From: Desulfuromusa sp.
GTDB taxonomy: Bacteria > Desulfobacterota > Desulfuromonadia > Desulfuromonadales > Geopsychrobacteraceae
DNA: 27,880 nucleotides
Direction of reading: 5' to 3'
NCBI GenBank assembly: GCA_023145655.1
Contig: JAGLDI010000125.1
Coordinates: 1-27,880, forward strand
Numbering within the stretch: the stretch's first letter is position 1; each line of letters begins with the position of its first letter. Under the pieces are notes generated by a model, which saw only the letters and a list, made by a program, of their open reading frames with translations, ran no database searches and had not been told where the DNA came from. This document shows positions 1 to 7,190 of this stretch, one piece after another. The position numbers and the translations under genes are program-made.

Positions 1-1
1 T

Positions 2-319
2 TCTGAAAACAAACTTTATACCTTTGGTAAAAACCGGATTAACCTGGAAACACATCAGGCAGAGACAACCCATGGAACCATCCAGCTCACCGAACTGGAG
101 ATGAAGATGTTGCTACTTTTTTTTGCCCAGGAAGGAAAGATACTCTCCCGGGGTGAATTACTCCAACAGGTGTGGGGGATGTTACCAGAAACAGAAACCC
201 GTACGCTCGATAATTTCATTGTTCGGCTGCGCAAATACTTTGAACCTGAGCCGATAAAACCCCGCTATTTCCGCACAATCCGCGGGCGAGGATACCAGTT
301 TATCCAGAATCCAGACTAA
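2..319 (+). CDS. OmpR/PhoB-type response regulator, C-terminal part (5' truncated by window edge)
   Basis: This is the DNA-binding end of a two-component response regulator. The frame is open from base 2, so the start and the receiver domain lie outside the window; 105 residues are visible. They form a winged-helix output domain: a beta-rich lead-in, the helix entered at LTELEMKML, the region SRGELLQQVW, the recognition helix TRTLDNFIVRLRKYF, and the wing ending in IRGRGYQFI, all typical of the Trans_reg_C family. The protein should bind direct repeats at target promoters after phosphorylation by a partner kinase. No kinase gene follows, so the partner is either upstream or elsewhere. The first ATG visible in frame (101) is internal to the domain and is not the start. 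Confidence 0.9.
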   Translation, partial: SENKLYTFGKNRINLETHQAETTHGTIQLTELEMKMLLLFFAQEGKILSRGELLQQVWGMLPETETRTLDNFIVRLRKYFEPEPIKPRYFRTIRGRGYQFIQNPD

Positions 320-442
320 TGGGAAAAGTGCTGGCCGATACGACGCGATCTGCTGCTTCAAAAATCGGCATTTTCCAAAGCTAGGAAAGCCATCCTTCTC
401 GTCAAAAATTCAATTCATTTGCTAGCAAAACAGCAAATCAAA

Positions 443-471
443 TTGTCAATAGATGCCCTCTATATTATAAT
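443..471 (+). promoter_or_regulatory. sigma-70 promoter of the quinone oxidoreductase gene
   Basis: TTGTCA at 443-448 and TATAAT at 466-471 are separated by exactly 17 bases, one mismatch from full sigma-70 consensus. Transcription would start near 478 and give a leader of about 55 bases before the ATG at 533, with the ribosome site AAGGAGAG close to 521-528. Confidence 0.75.
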
Positions 472-532
472 CAACCTGCTGAGATTCAATTATTACAGAT
501 AAACAACCTGTTATTTTTAAAAGGAGAGCAAG

Positions 533-1525
533 ATGAAAGCAGTTCTGATCGATGAATTTGGGACTCCAGAAGTTATGAAAGTCGGAGAAATTGACAAACC
601 ACAGCCCAAAGCTGATGAAGTTCTCGTCAAAGTTATTGCCACCAGTATCAATCGCCCTGATCTGGTACAACGGATGGGCAACTATCCCGCCCCGGCTGGA
701 GACTCAGAAGTTCTTGGGCTTGAAGTTGCTGGCACCATTGCGGAAGTTGGCAGCGCTGTTGACAATTGGGAAATTGGTGATCGGGTTATGACACTGGTTG
801 GTGGTGGGGGCTATGCAGAATATGCCGTTGCCTACGCCAACCATTTAATGCCAATCCCCGAAAGTATGAGTTTTGAAGAGGCGGCCTGTGTCAACGAAAG
901 CTATATCACTGCGTTCCTCAATGTATTTATGCTTGGTGGCCTGCAAGATGGACAAACCGCAATTCTCCACGGTGGCGGAGGTGGGGTAAATACTGCGGCT
1001 ATTCAACTGGCAAAGGCCCTCACACCAAATGCCAAACTGATTGTTACGGCTAGTCCCACCAAGATGGAACGGGTTAAAAAGTTGGGCGTCGATCTGGTGA
1101 TTGATTATACCAAAAATCCCGATTTTTCTGGCATAATCAAAGAATATACCAGCAAAAAGGGGGTTGATATGATCCTCGACCATATTGGTGCCAAATACCT
1201 GAAACCAAATATGAATTCTCTTGGTTATACAGGAAAACTTGTTGTTATTGGCGTCATGAGTGGGATTAAAGCTGAGTTAAATCTGGCCTTGATGATGGTC
1301 AAACGCCAGCAGATCATTGGTTCGGTTCTGCGTAGCCGTCCGGTTGCCGAAAAAGGGGATATCGTTGCTGAATTCACCCGTCGAGCCTTGCCGAAGTTTG
1401 CTGATCGAAGCATCATCCCGATCATTGAAAAAGCTTTTCCCCTTACTGAAGTTGTCACGGCACACCAGATGATGGAAGAAGATAAACATTTCGGTAAAAT
1501 CGTTCTGAAGATTGCCGATAGCTGA
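533..1525 (+). CDS. NAD(P)H quinone oxidoreductase, PIG3/zinc-free MDR family
   Basis: A 330-residue medium-chain dehydrogenase/reductase that probably uses NADPH to reduce quinones or other electrophilic carbonyl compounds in the cytoplasm. The N-terminal GroES-like domain begins MKAVLIDEFGTPEV and contains SINRPDLVQRMGNYP, a signature of the PIG3 (TP53I3-like) branch. The nucleotide-binding loop is HGGGGGV at residues 146-152, where most relatives have HGGASGVG; the alanine-serine pair is replaced by glycines. No structural zinc cysteines are present, as expected for quinone reductases. Length is normal. It stands alone behind its own promoter and is followed by a long inverted repeat, so it is likely monocistronic. 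The precise substrate cannot be told from sequence. Confidence 0.9.
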   Translation: MKAVLIDEFGTPEVMKVGEIDKPQPKADEVLVKVIATSINRPDLVQRMGNYPAPAGDSEVLGLEVAGTIAEVGSAVDNWEIGDRVMTLVGGGGYAEYAVAYANHLMPIPESMSFEEAACVNESYITAFLNVFMLGGLQDGQTAILHGGGGGVNTAAIQLAKALTPNAKLIVTASPTKMERVKKLGVDLVIDYTKNPDFSGIIKEYTSKKGVDMILDHIGAKYLKPNMNSLGYTGKLVVIGVMSGIKAELNLALMMVKRQQIIGSVLRSRPVAEKGDIVAEFTRRALPKFADRSIIPIIEKAFPLTEVVTAHQMMEEDKHFGKIVLKIADS

Positions 1526-1546
1526 TTTAACGATAAGAATGAATGA

Positions 1547-1590
1547 GGAGAAAACGTCCTGTTGAATTCAAACTGAAGGACGTTTTCTCC
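1547..1590. terminator. inverted-repeat terminator between convergent genes
   Basis: Perfect 14-base arms at 1547-1560 and 1577-1590 (GGAGAAAACGTCCT and its complement) with a 16-base loop, lying between the convergent oxidoreductase and MYG1-like genes. The plus-strand tail is a C-rich run rather than a T-run, so termination may be imperfect on that strand. It is placed to serve both directions. Confidence 0.6.
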
Positions 1591-1632
1591 CCCCTCCCCC
1601 CCTCTGAAAAACCCATTTTTTGGAGTGCGCCG

Positions 1633-2484
1633 CTACTGGTGAACGATTAAGTCCGGTGGGACAATAGCCTGAGATGCAAGTTTAAGAACCGCCTCAAGAG
1701 GAAGCAAACTTCTGGTTTTGGCAATAAAACCATTGACGTGAACAAAACGGATTTCCGGGTCAGCAGCAACAGAACGAAAATCGACAATCATACTATCACC
1801 CAACCTGACCATCTCCCACCCGGCACCACGGGTCGATGGAGTAATGCTCATGACCACGGCTTCATCGTTAAGAGCCCGAAGATACAACTCCATTGACAGC
1901 TTGGGGTTATCTTTAATCTGACTGACAAGAACTTTGAGATGTTTTATCGGTAAAATTTTTGCTTCTTTTTTTAACCGCTCCAATCGGACCATTTTCAAAC
2001 CAACCATCTCAATAAAATCAGTCCCGAAATCTTTCATCAGCCGGTAAAAAGTATCCTGCTCGGTTAATGAGGTCACTTTTGAAAAACAGGATAAAATGTA
2101 ACCATCAATTGGTGAAGATGATGAAAACAGGATACTGGTATCGACCCCCAGATACTCAGCGGTTCTATAGGGGCCACGGACATCCATCATACTCATTTGA
2201 GCATACCAGCCAAAAACCACCATAGCGGCATCATGATAGCCGAGGTATTTCATTACCAGATGAAAGGCACAGGGAAGTGTTGACTTCTGGTGGTGGTCAA
2301 AATTATGTTTTTCAAGATCGTGTTCCATCCCGACATCCACAACATAGGTGTCTGGATCAGCAAGATCCTCACTGGTTGCTTCTCGCCGAAAAATCTCTGC
2401 AGAACCGAGGGTCGCCAGCAGAATACTTACGGACATAAAGTCGTCTTTGTGGGCACTCCCCGGGTGGGTAATAATTTTATACAT
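1633..2484 (-). CDS. MYG1-like (UPF0160) DHH-superfamily metal-dependent hydrolase
   Basis: This 283-residue protein resembles the MYG1/UPF0160 family, whose eukaryotic member is reported to be a 3'-5' RNA exonuclease. Near the N-terminus THPGSAHKDDF replaces the family's THxGxFHxDE metal-binding segment, followed by VVDVGMEHDLEKH and the DHHQ motif that names the DHH superfamily. The C-terminal FVHVNGFIAKTRS fits the family's conserved end. I chose the ATG at 2484 because AGGGGA lies seven bases upstream; a GTG at 2505, directly after the preceding stop, would add seven residues (MKAGDDC) and is less likely. The CDGSH gene lies 21 bases upstream on the same strand, so the two are probably co-transcribed. 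The substrate in bacteria is unknown. Confidence 0.8.
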   Translation of the reverse strand: MYKIITHPGSAHKDDFMSVSILLATLGSAEIFRREATSEDLADPDTYVVDVGMEHDLEKHNFDHHQKSTLPCAFHLVMKYLGYHDAAMVVFGWYAQMSMMDVRGPYRTAEYLGVDTSILFSSSSPIDGYILSCFSKVTSLTEQDTFYRLMKDFGTDFIEMVGLKMVRLERLKKEAKILPIKHLKVLVSQIKDNPKLSMELYLRALNDEAVVMSITPSTRGAGWEMVRLGDSMIVDFRSVAADPEIRFVHVNGFIAKTRSLLPLEAVLKLASQAIVPPDLIVHQ

Positions 2485-2505
2485 ACAATCGTCCCCTGCC
2501 TTCAC

Positions 2506-2772
2506 TCAAATCCTTGGTGTCCTTGCCCTTGTGGAAAGTTCGACACCACAATTTCCATCACAATAGGGTTGATTGTTGCTCTCTCCGCAACTACATAAAT
2601 AAACCCGCTCACGCTCCTTCACCTCAAACCGAATGGGGATATGTTCACCACCTTGATGGTACCCATCACAAAAAGGGAGGTTTTCAGATCTGCCACAGAT
2701 GCAGCGATAGTAAACTCCCGGTTCAAGAGTTAGAGCAATTGGCATTCCAGCATTATTATTTATCTGACTCAT
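2506..2772 (-). CDS. dual CDGSH-type iron-sulfur protein
   Basis: An 88-residue protein carrying two CDGSH (mitoNEET-like) motifs that would each ligate a [2Fe-2S] cluster. The first is C24, C26, C35 and H39 in CICGRSENLPFCDGYH, a good match to the pattern C-X-C-X2-[ST]-X3-P-X-C-D-G-X-H. The second is C60, C62, C71 in CSCGESNNQPYCDGNC, where the position expected to be His is C75. The short tail after it has none of the usual lysine-rich CDGSH ending. These proteins are small cytoplasmic redox or cluster-transfer factors; the exact role is unknown. The MYG1-like gene follows 21 bases later. The ribosome site upstream of the ATG is weak. Confidence 0.88.
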   Translation of the reverse strand: MSQINNNAGMPIALTLEPGVYYRCICGRSENLPFCDGYHQGGEHIPIRFEVKERERVYLCSCGESNNQPYCDGNCGVELSTRARTPRI

Positions 2773-2962
2773 GAGTCACTCTTGAAAAAATAGATTACCA
2801 CTATAAAGCAGTTAGAATTCATAAAATAATAATTTTCACTTTCATGCCGGCAGAAAAGTTTCCAACCAATTTACATACTATTTCATTTATAGTGTCATCT
2901 ATAGTTATTCCATGAATAAGAATATCAATGTAATCACCAGATAGCAAACTCAAGGGTCATGT

Positions 2963-3511
2963 ATGAAAAAAAATAATGTGATTTTAATTGGTATGCCCGG
3001 TGCGGGGAAGAGTACCGTTGGAGTTATTTTAGCCAAACGGATCGGCTTTCATTTTATTGATACAGATCTACTTATCCAGTCTCAGGAAAAATGCCGGCTG
3101 CAACAGCTTATCGACACTCAAGGCTTGGATAGTTTTCGTAAAGTTGAGGAACAAATTTTAGTGAACCTCCATACAGAGCAGAGCGTTATCGCAACAGGAG
3201 GATCGGTTGTTTACAGCAGAAACGGGCTAACAAAACTAGGGTTAAACGGTTATCGGATCTACCTTCAAATTGAACTTTCAATATTACGGCAACGAATTGC
3301 CGATATGGGTCAGCGGGGGTTGGTCATGAACAAAGGACAGACATTTGAACAACTCTATCAAGAACGCACCCCCCTTTACGAAAAATTTGCCGATTTAACC
3401 ATCGCCTGTGGAGAGATGAACGCCGAGCAAGTTGCTGCGGTCATTGAAAAAAAACTCGAAAGATTCTTCCCGATGTTATCCCCTGATCATTATGGGCAAT
3501 TTACGAGTTAA
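2963..3511 (+). CDS. aroK: shikimate kinase (divergent subgroup)
   Basis: A 182-residue P-loop kinase expected to phosphorylate shikimate at the 3-hydroxyl in the chorismate pathway. Visible landmarks are the Walker A loop GMPGAGKS (10-17), the DTD motif (33-35), the SFRKVEE arginine R59, and R135 in ERTPLY, which correspond to the shikimate-binding Asp and two Arg residues of the family. The normally strict GGG motif reads GGS (79-81), and the lid has RGL instead of RPLL (R118 kept). The call is therefore shikimate kinase or a close paralogue with altered specificity. It has its own upstream region shared with the divergent CDGSH gene. A DAHP synthase of the same pathway lies farther along, on the other strand. 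Confidence 0.75.
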   Translation: MKKNNVILIGMPGAGKSTVGVILAKRIGFHFIDTDLLIQSQEKCRLQQLIDTQGLDSFRKVEEQILVNLHTEQSVIATGGSVVYSRNGLTKLGLNGYRIYLQIELSILRQRIADMGQRGLVMNKGQTFEQLYQERTPLYEKFADLTIACGEMNAEQVAAVIEKKLERFFPMLSPDHYGQFTS

Positions 3512-3608
3512 ATTCACAGAGATTCTCCTGCATATAATTATTAAAATAGGGTATAGTGCTTGATCAGCTCGTAAAATGAAAAGTGTGTAATCGAAGAAGG
3601 AAAATTCA

Positions 3609-4052
3609 ATGAACTCAGACCCGCTTGATGATTTACTGCAAAAAGGGATTGAAGCTGCCGAAAAAGGTTACATTCATTCCGCCCAGGTTCTTCTTGGACA
3701 AGTCGCCGAACATCGAAAAACGCCTGAACTTGACAGCTATCTGGCTTACTGTTTAGCCAAGGCGGAAGGACACATGCACTCCGCGGCAAAGATTTGCCAC
3801 GAATCGATCAAACGTGAACCGGATAATTCACTTCACTATCTTATCCTCGGGCGAATCCTATTGATGTCAGGGGAAAAAAATAAAGCGATAAATACCTTTC
3901 AGCAGGGGCTTAAAGCTAGTCCAAACCCTGCTATTATCAATGAAATAAAAAAACTCGGTTTACGCAAACCGGCAGTCTTAAAAAATCTCAAAAGAAACCA
4001 CCCGATCAACCGGGCACTGGGCAGAGCACTTGGCTTTATCGGCTTCAGATAG
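3609..4052 (+). CDS. small tetratricopeptide-repeat protein
   Basis: A 147-residue cytoplasmic protein with no signal peptide or membrane segment. Residues of about 39-72 and 73-106 form two TPR-like helical hairpins (SYLAYCLAKAEGHMHSA; LHYLILGRILLMSGE), and an earlier helical pair lies at 5-35. The C-terminal tail is basic and rich in Arg/Lys (LKNLKRNHPINRALGRALG). TPR units mediate protein contacts; no enzymatic function is apparent. A good ribosome site (AAGGAAA) precedes the ATG. It ends five bases before the convergent YaiI-type gene. Confidence 0.75.
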   Translation: MNSDPLDDLLQKGIEAAEKGYIHSAQVLLGQVAEHRKTPELDSYLAYCLAKAEGHMHSAAKICHESIKREPDNSLHYLILGRILLMSGEKNKAINTFQQGLKASPNPAIINEIKKLGLRKPAVLKNLKRNHPINRALGRALGFIGFR

Positions 4053-4057
4053 AACTT

Positions 4058-4504
4058 TTATCCATGATGGGCAAGAAAACGATCCAATTTGTTGGCAAAT
4101 TTTTGTTTATCTTTAGCTCCGTAGGCAGACGGTCCCCCTGTTTCAATACCATTATTGCGTAACTCATCCATAAAATTGCGCACCGACAATCGCTCCCGAA
4201 TGTTCTCCACACTAAAAAAATCTCCACGAGGATCTAACGCATGCCCCCCGTGGCTGATCGTTTCAGCAGCCAATGGAATATCTGCCGTCACAACCAGATC
4301 TCCCGGTTCGAGTAACCGAATAATTTCTTGATCGGCGATATCCGCCCCGGCTGAAACCTGGATTGAACGAATCCAAAGTGACGCAGGATAACCAAGAGAG
4401 CGATTTGCAACCAGAGTTAAGAGAATTTTCTTTCGTTCGGCAACTCGATAGAGAAGGTCCTTAATCGGCTTGGGGCACGCATCAGCATCTATCCAAATAT
4501 TCAC
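4058..4504 (-). CDS. YaiI/YqxD family (DUF188, UPF0178) protein
   Basis: A 148-residue member of the YaiI/YqxD family, conserved across bacteria and without an established function; the fold is thought to be PIN-like. The start IWIDADACP places acidic residues D6 and D8 where the family has them, and VVTADIPLA and DPRGDFFSVENI are further family blocks. GTG is the start codon, with AAGGA eight bases upstream. The gene is convergent with the TPR gene and divergent from yceI. Length is normal. Confidence 0.88.
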   Translation of the reverse strand: MNIWIDADACPKPIKDLLYRVAERKKILLTLVANRSLGYPASLWIRSIQVSAGADIADQEIIRLLEPGDLVVTADIPLAAETISHGGHALDPRGDFFSVENIRERLSVRNFMDELRNNGIETGGPSAYGAKDKQKFANKLDRFLAHHG

Positions 4505-4621
4505 TTACAGATCCTTTAATTGATTCATTCCTTATAGTGGGCTCTCAAATCCCCACTGGATTTATAGTTTCAATGCAGTACAAACTATCATGCTTCATGG
4601 GTTTCCTGATATCAACAACGC

Positions 4622-4630
4622 TGATATAAT
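4622..4630 (+). promoter_or_regulatory. extended -10 promoter of the YceI gene
   Basis: TGATATAAT matches the extended -10 consensus (TGnTATAAT). The -35 position (about 4602-4607, TTTCCT) is poor, as is common for extended -10 promoters. Initiation near 4637 would leave about 24 bases before the ATG at 4661, including GGAGAG. Confidence 0.6.
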
Positions 4631-4660
4631 GAATTCTACCAATTTGGAGAGAAAAACCCC

Positions 4661-5242
4661 ATGGCAGAAAAATTATTCCTATTGTTCCTCTCCATTATGT
4701 TGATAGCTTCGACCTCTTTTGCCGAAACCTTTCAGGTTGATCCCAAACATACACAGATCCATTTTTCAGTAAAACACCTGGTTATTTTTACGGCACATGG
4801 AAATTTTACTGACTTTAGCGGGTCGGTTCAAACCGACCCAGAAAATAATAGCCTCATCGCTGCAGAAGCAACAATCCAGACCGCTTCTATTGATACCCGT
4901 AAGAGCAAACGTGACAACTATCTCCGTGGCGAGGATTTTTTTGAGGTAAAACAATATCCAGAAATCTATTTTAAAAGTAAAAAAGTGACCGGCAGTGGAA
5001 ACGATATCATGATGATTGGAGATATCACAATCAAAGGGGTCACCAAAGAGATCACCCTGCAAGGAAGTTTCCTTGGAACAACCCTCGATCCAAGGGGAAA
5101 ACTCAGAGCAAAATTTGCAGCGACCGGGACGATCATGCACAAAGATTTTAATCTGAGGGGAGACACACCGAATAAAACTAGCCAACTGACCATTGGCGAT
5201 AAAGTTAACATCAGACTGGAAGTTGAGTCGGTTGTGCAATAA
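4661..5242 (+). CDS. YceI-family periplasmic lipid-binding protein
   Basis: A 193-residue secreted protein. Residues 1-21 are a signal peptide ending at SFA/ET. The mature part begins FQVDPKHTQIHFSVKHL and contains TIQTASIDTRKSKRDNYLRGEDFFEV and GDITIKGVTKEITL (in pieces), the standard YceI beta-barrel blocks. Structures of family members show an isoprenoid-like lipid bound inside the barrel; polyisoprenoid binding or transport in the periplasm is the accepted role. It has an extended -10 promoter and a GGAGAG ribosome site. Downstream lies a gene relic rather than an operon partner. Confidence 0.92.
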   Translation: MAEKLFLLFLSIMLIASTSFAETFQVDPKHTQIHFSVKHLVIFTAHGNFTDFSGSVQTDPENNSLIAAEATIQTASIDTRKSKRDNYLRGEDFFEVKQYPEIYFKSKKVTGSGNDIMMIGDITIKGVTKEITLQGSFLGTTLDPRGKLRAKFAATGTIMHKDFNLRGDTPNKTSQLTIGDKVNIRLEVESVVQ

Positions 5243-5250
5243 TCATCTGA

Positions 5251-5406
5251 CAAAAGTGCGCCAGCGCCTCACCACAAAGTGGTGCCACAATTTACAATAT
5301 GACGATTTACATTCAAGTCCCGGAAAATCTTCCCCTTGATCAACTGGAAGAAAATCTATCTATAGTTGCCGATGAACTCCATGTTGATATCAGCCTGGAG
5401 CGCTAA
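5251..5406 (+). pseudogene. 3' remnant of an ACT-domain (GcvR-like) regulator gene
   Basis: The frame is open from just after a TGA (5248-5250) to TAA (5404-5406) and encodes 51 residues. The stretch from SPQSGATIYNM through IQVPENLPLDQLEENL to ADELHVDISLE reads like the C-terminal beta-alpha-beta end of the second ACT domain in glycine-cleavage-repressor-like proteins (around 170-180 residues, ending near a V/L-D-I/V-x-L motif). An internal ATG at 5299 would give a 35-residue protein, but it has no good ribosome site and would cover only part of a domain. The rest of the gene is missing, and the upstream side runs straight into the end of yceI. I read it as a deletion relic; a short functional peptide is the less likely alternative. 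Family assignment is by memory of the pattern. Confidence 0.55.
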
Positions 5407-5427
5407 AGGTTAATCACTCGAATCAAA

Positions 5428-5461
5428 AAGCGGGGTTAACAATAAGTTGTTAACCCCGCTT
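5428..5461. terminator. strong bidirectional hairpin; terminator of the minus-strand sensor genes
   Basis: Perfect 15-base arms at 5428-5442 and 5447-5461 around a TAAG loop. On the minus strand the stem is followed by a run of T (TTTTTGATT), the classical intrinsic terminator layout, positioned just after the sensor gene that stops at 5519. Confidence 0.85.
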
Positions 5462-5518
5462 ACGTTGTTCTACCATTCAATCTGATTTACCATAAAAGCT
5501 TGTAAAATAACGATCCGG

Positions 5519-6412
5519 TCAAGCTTTCTTCTTCAGTCGATCCATTGCAGACTTCAAGCTAACCCGCAGCCTTTCCAGAACATCTGCCAGTTGAGCAATC
5601 TCATCACTCCCTTTAACTTCAATTTTTTCATCAACTTTACCATCAGCCAGATCAGAGGCAACCTTGGTAAAGTGAGTTAATGGCTTAAGGGCAGCATTGA
5701 CTACAACAAATATTACGAGCAGAGAGACAATCAAAATAGCACCCATAATCCCAATCAACTTGGATTGTAGCGCCTGTTTGGCCTGCCCGATTTTATCCAG
5801 AGAATAACCAATGCGGAACCCCCCCCAGTGCTTCCCCTTGACATAAATTGGAGTTGAGATATCCCACATAGTGACCCCGGTATCACGGTGGTAAATCTGC
5901 TGAAAAGCTGGTTTTTTATTACGGGCGGCCTGAATACCAATTTCATCATTAAAAATTCGTTTAGTTCGGTTACCAATCAAATCCTTTTGCTGATCACCGG
6001 TAATAGGTTTCTGGTAACGGGTATTATGAGTTGGCAGATAACCGTTGAGATCAACTGTCACAGCAAAAACCACGGATTCATCCTTAAGGAATTCGTCCTG
6101 TAGTGACAAAATGGCCTTATCCAAATAAAAATCATATTTGGTATGATATTTTTCTGGTTTGAACCCGGGAATCAACACATAGTCGGTATCAAAAGCATCC
6201 TTGACACTGAAGACACCATTATCGACCGCCTCTTCAATAACCCGTCCAATCAGTTTAGCACCAATAATAGACTCGATCTTCCCCCGCTCCAGTAATTGCG
6301 CCTCAAGACTGTTACTTTGCTGCATTATGATATAATAACTTCCCGCCACCACCACGATTGATAAGACAAGAGTCACTAGAATTGCAACTTTGACACTAAT
6401 TTTAGAAAACAC
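5519..6412 (-). CDS. membrane sensor with extracytoplasmic domain and HAMP, no output domain
   Basis: A 297-residue protein built like the front half of a methyl-accepting chemotaxis protein. A first membrane helix spans about 8-29, an extracytoplasmic sensor domain about 30-217, a second membrane helix about 219-241, and a HAMP domain about 242-293 (ALKPLTHFTKVASDLADG; SDEIAQLADVLERL). It then ends with DRLKKKA; there is no methylation helix, hairpin tip, kinase or cyclase domain. The stop is followed by a strong terminator, so loss of a downstream domain by a nearby frameshift is not apparent. The sensor domain has the blocks DLNGYLPTHN, NRTKRIFND and HWGGFRIGY. The upstream neighbour, 33 bases away on the same strand, is a soluble version of the same domain. 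It may act by pairing with other receptors through HAMP, but this is inference. Confidence 0.85.
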   Translation of the reverse strand: MFSKISVKVAILVTLVLSIVVVAGSYYIIMQQSNSLEAQLLERGKIESIIGAKLIGRVIEEAVDNGVFSVKDAFDTDYVLIPGFKPEKYHTKYDFYLDKAILSLQDEFLKDESVVFAVTVDLNGYLPTHNTRYQKPITGDQQKDLIGNRTKRIFNDEIGIQAARNKKPAFQQIYHRDTGVTMWDISTPIYVKGKHWGGFRIGYSLDKIGQAKQALQSKLIGIMGAILIVSLLVIFVVVNAALKPLTHFTKVASDLADGKVDEKIEVKGSDEIAQLADVLERLRVSLKSAMDRLKKKA

Positions 6413-6445
6413 AAAGATTCTCCTTTCCGCAAGCTATTAAATAAA

Positions 6446-7039
6446 CTATTTCTGTTTATAACCTATCCGCACTGCACCCCAGTGACGGTTTTGAATTGTT
6501 ATTGGTATTGAGAGATCACCCATATCTTCCCCGGTATCCCGACTGTAGCGCTGTAATAAATAGTTTTCTTGATTACGAGCCGCAGCTAAACCAGTTCGGT
6601 CATTAAACATTCTCTTAGTTCGATTCCACTTGGTATTTTCATCGGCATTATCAGTCAACGGCTTGGAATAACGAGAGTTATGTGTGGGTAAATATCCATT
6701 AACATCAACAATAACAACAAAAACCAAACGCTTATCATAGCCAAGAATCTTATCGATAATCGGTCGAACCACACCATCTGAGAGGTTGTCATACTGAGTT
6801 TTGAACTTTTGTGGATCAGTCCCGGGGATTGGGATATAGAAGGTATCAAACAATTGTGGAACACTAAGCTTGCCTGATGTTAGTAATAAATTAAATTGGC
6901 TGGTTACTTCATCACGACACTCTGTCGCCCACTGCAGAACCTGCTCGTCAAATTTATTCAGATCCTTTGCAATACAGCAGGGAGAAAATAGAAGACAAAA
7001 AAGGACTGCTAACAACAGTCGCTTACAAAATAAATACAT
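6446..7039 (-). CDS. periplasmic stand-alone sensor-domain protein, paralogue of the next gene
   Basis: A 197-residue secreted protein. Residues 1-24 are a hydrophobic signal peptide (RLLLAVLFCLLF core); the rest is soluble with no second membrane helix. Its domain is clearly homologous to that of the following gene: DVNGYLPTHNSRYSKPLT, NRTKRMFND, AAARN, RDTGEDMGDLSIPI and HWGAVRIGY match block for block. Such domains usually sit outside the membrane in chemoreceptors. The ATG at 7039 has GGAGG eight bases upstream. The gene is first in a two-gene operon ending at the hairpin at 5428-5461. It could be a ligand-binding partner of the HAMP protein; ligand unknown. Confidence 0.82.
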   Translation of the reverse strand: MYLFCKRLLLAVLFCLLFSPCCIAKDLNKFDEQVLQWATECRDEVTSQFNLLLTSGKLSVPQLFDTFYIPIPGTDPQKFKTQYDNLSDGVVRPIIDKILGYDKRLVFVVIVDVNGYLPTHNSRYSKPLTDNADENTKWNRTKRMFNDRTGLAAARNQENYLLQRYSRDTGEDMGDLSIPITIQNRHWGAVRIGYKQK

Positions 7040-7067
7040 TTAGTTAACCTCCAGCCTGCTTAAGTCT

Positions 7068-7095
7068 AAGGAGTTGACCACAAGGAGTTGACCAC
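7068..7095. repeat. perfect tandem duplication of a 14-base unit upstream of the sensor operon
   Basis: AAGGAGTTGACCAC occurs at 7068-7081 and again at 7082-7095 with no gap. It lies 29 to 56 bases upstream of the sensor-operon start codon on the minus strand, where the repeated core reads GTGGTCAACTCC. It may be a regulator site or only a slippage product. Confidence 0.9.
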
Positions 7096-7190
7096 ATATG
7101 CGCCGTGCATTCATCAAAACAAATAATAATTAGTTATTTAATATATTCTAATGATTATGTCAAGAGAAATATCTACATCTATGAAATAGG

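Noticed and set aside
2799..2894. Inverted CACTATAAA / TTTATAGTG pair between the CDGSH gene and aroK as paired divergent promoters
   Set aside because: The AT-rich arms may both be -10-like, but no -35 elements could be placed with confidence, and the separation of 78 bases is not typical for an operator.
4536..4557. AGTGGG/CCCACT inverted repeat between the YaiI-type gene and yceI
   Set aside because: Six-base arms with a 10-base loop are weak and have no supporting signal.
4766..5239. 157-codon minus-strand frame opposite yceI
   Set aside because: Fully antisense to a well-supported gene; no domain or start signal.
5270..5284. CACCAC-AAA-GTGGTG hairpin as a yceI terminator
   Set aside because: Only six pairs, no T-run on the plus strand, and it lies inside the ACT relic frame.
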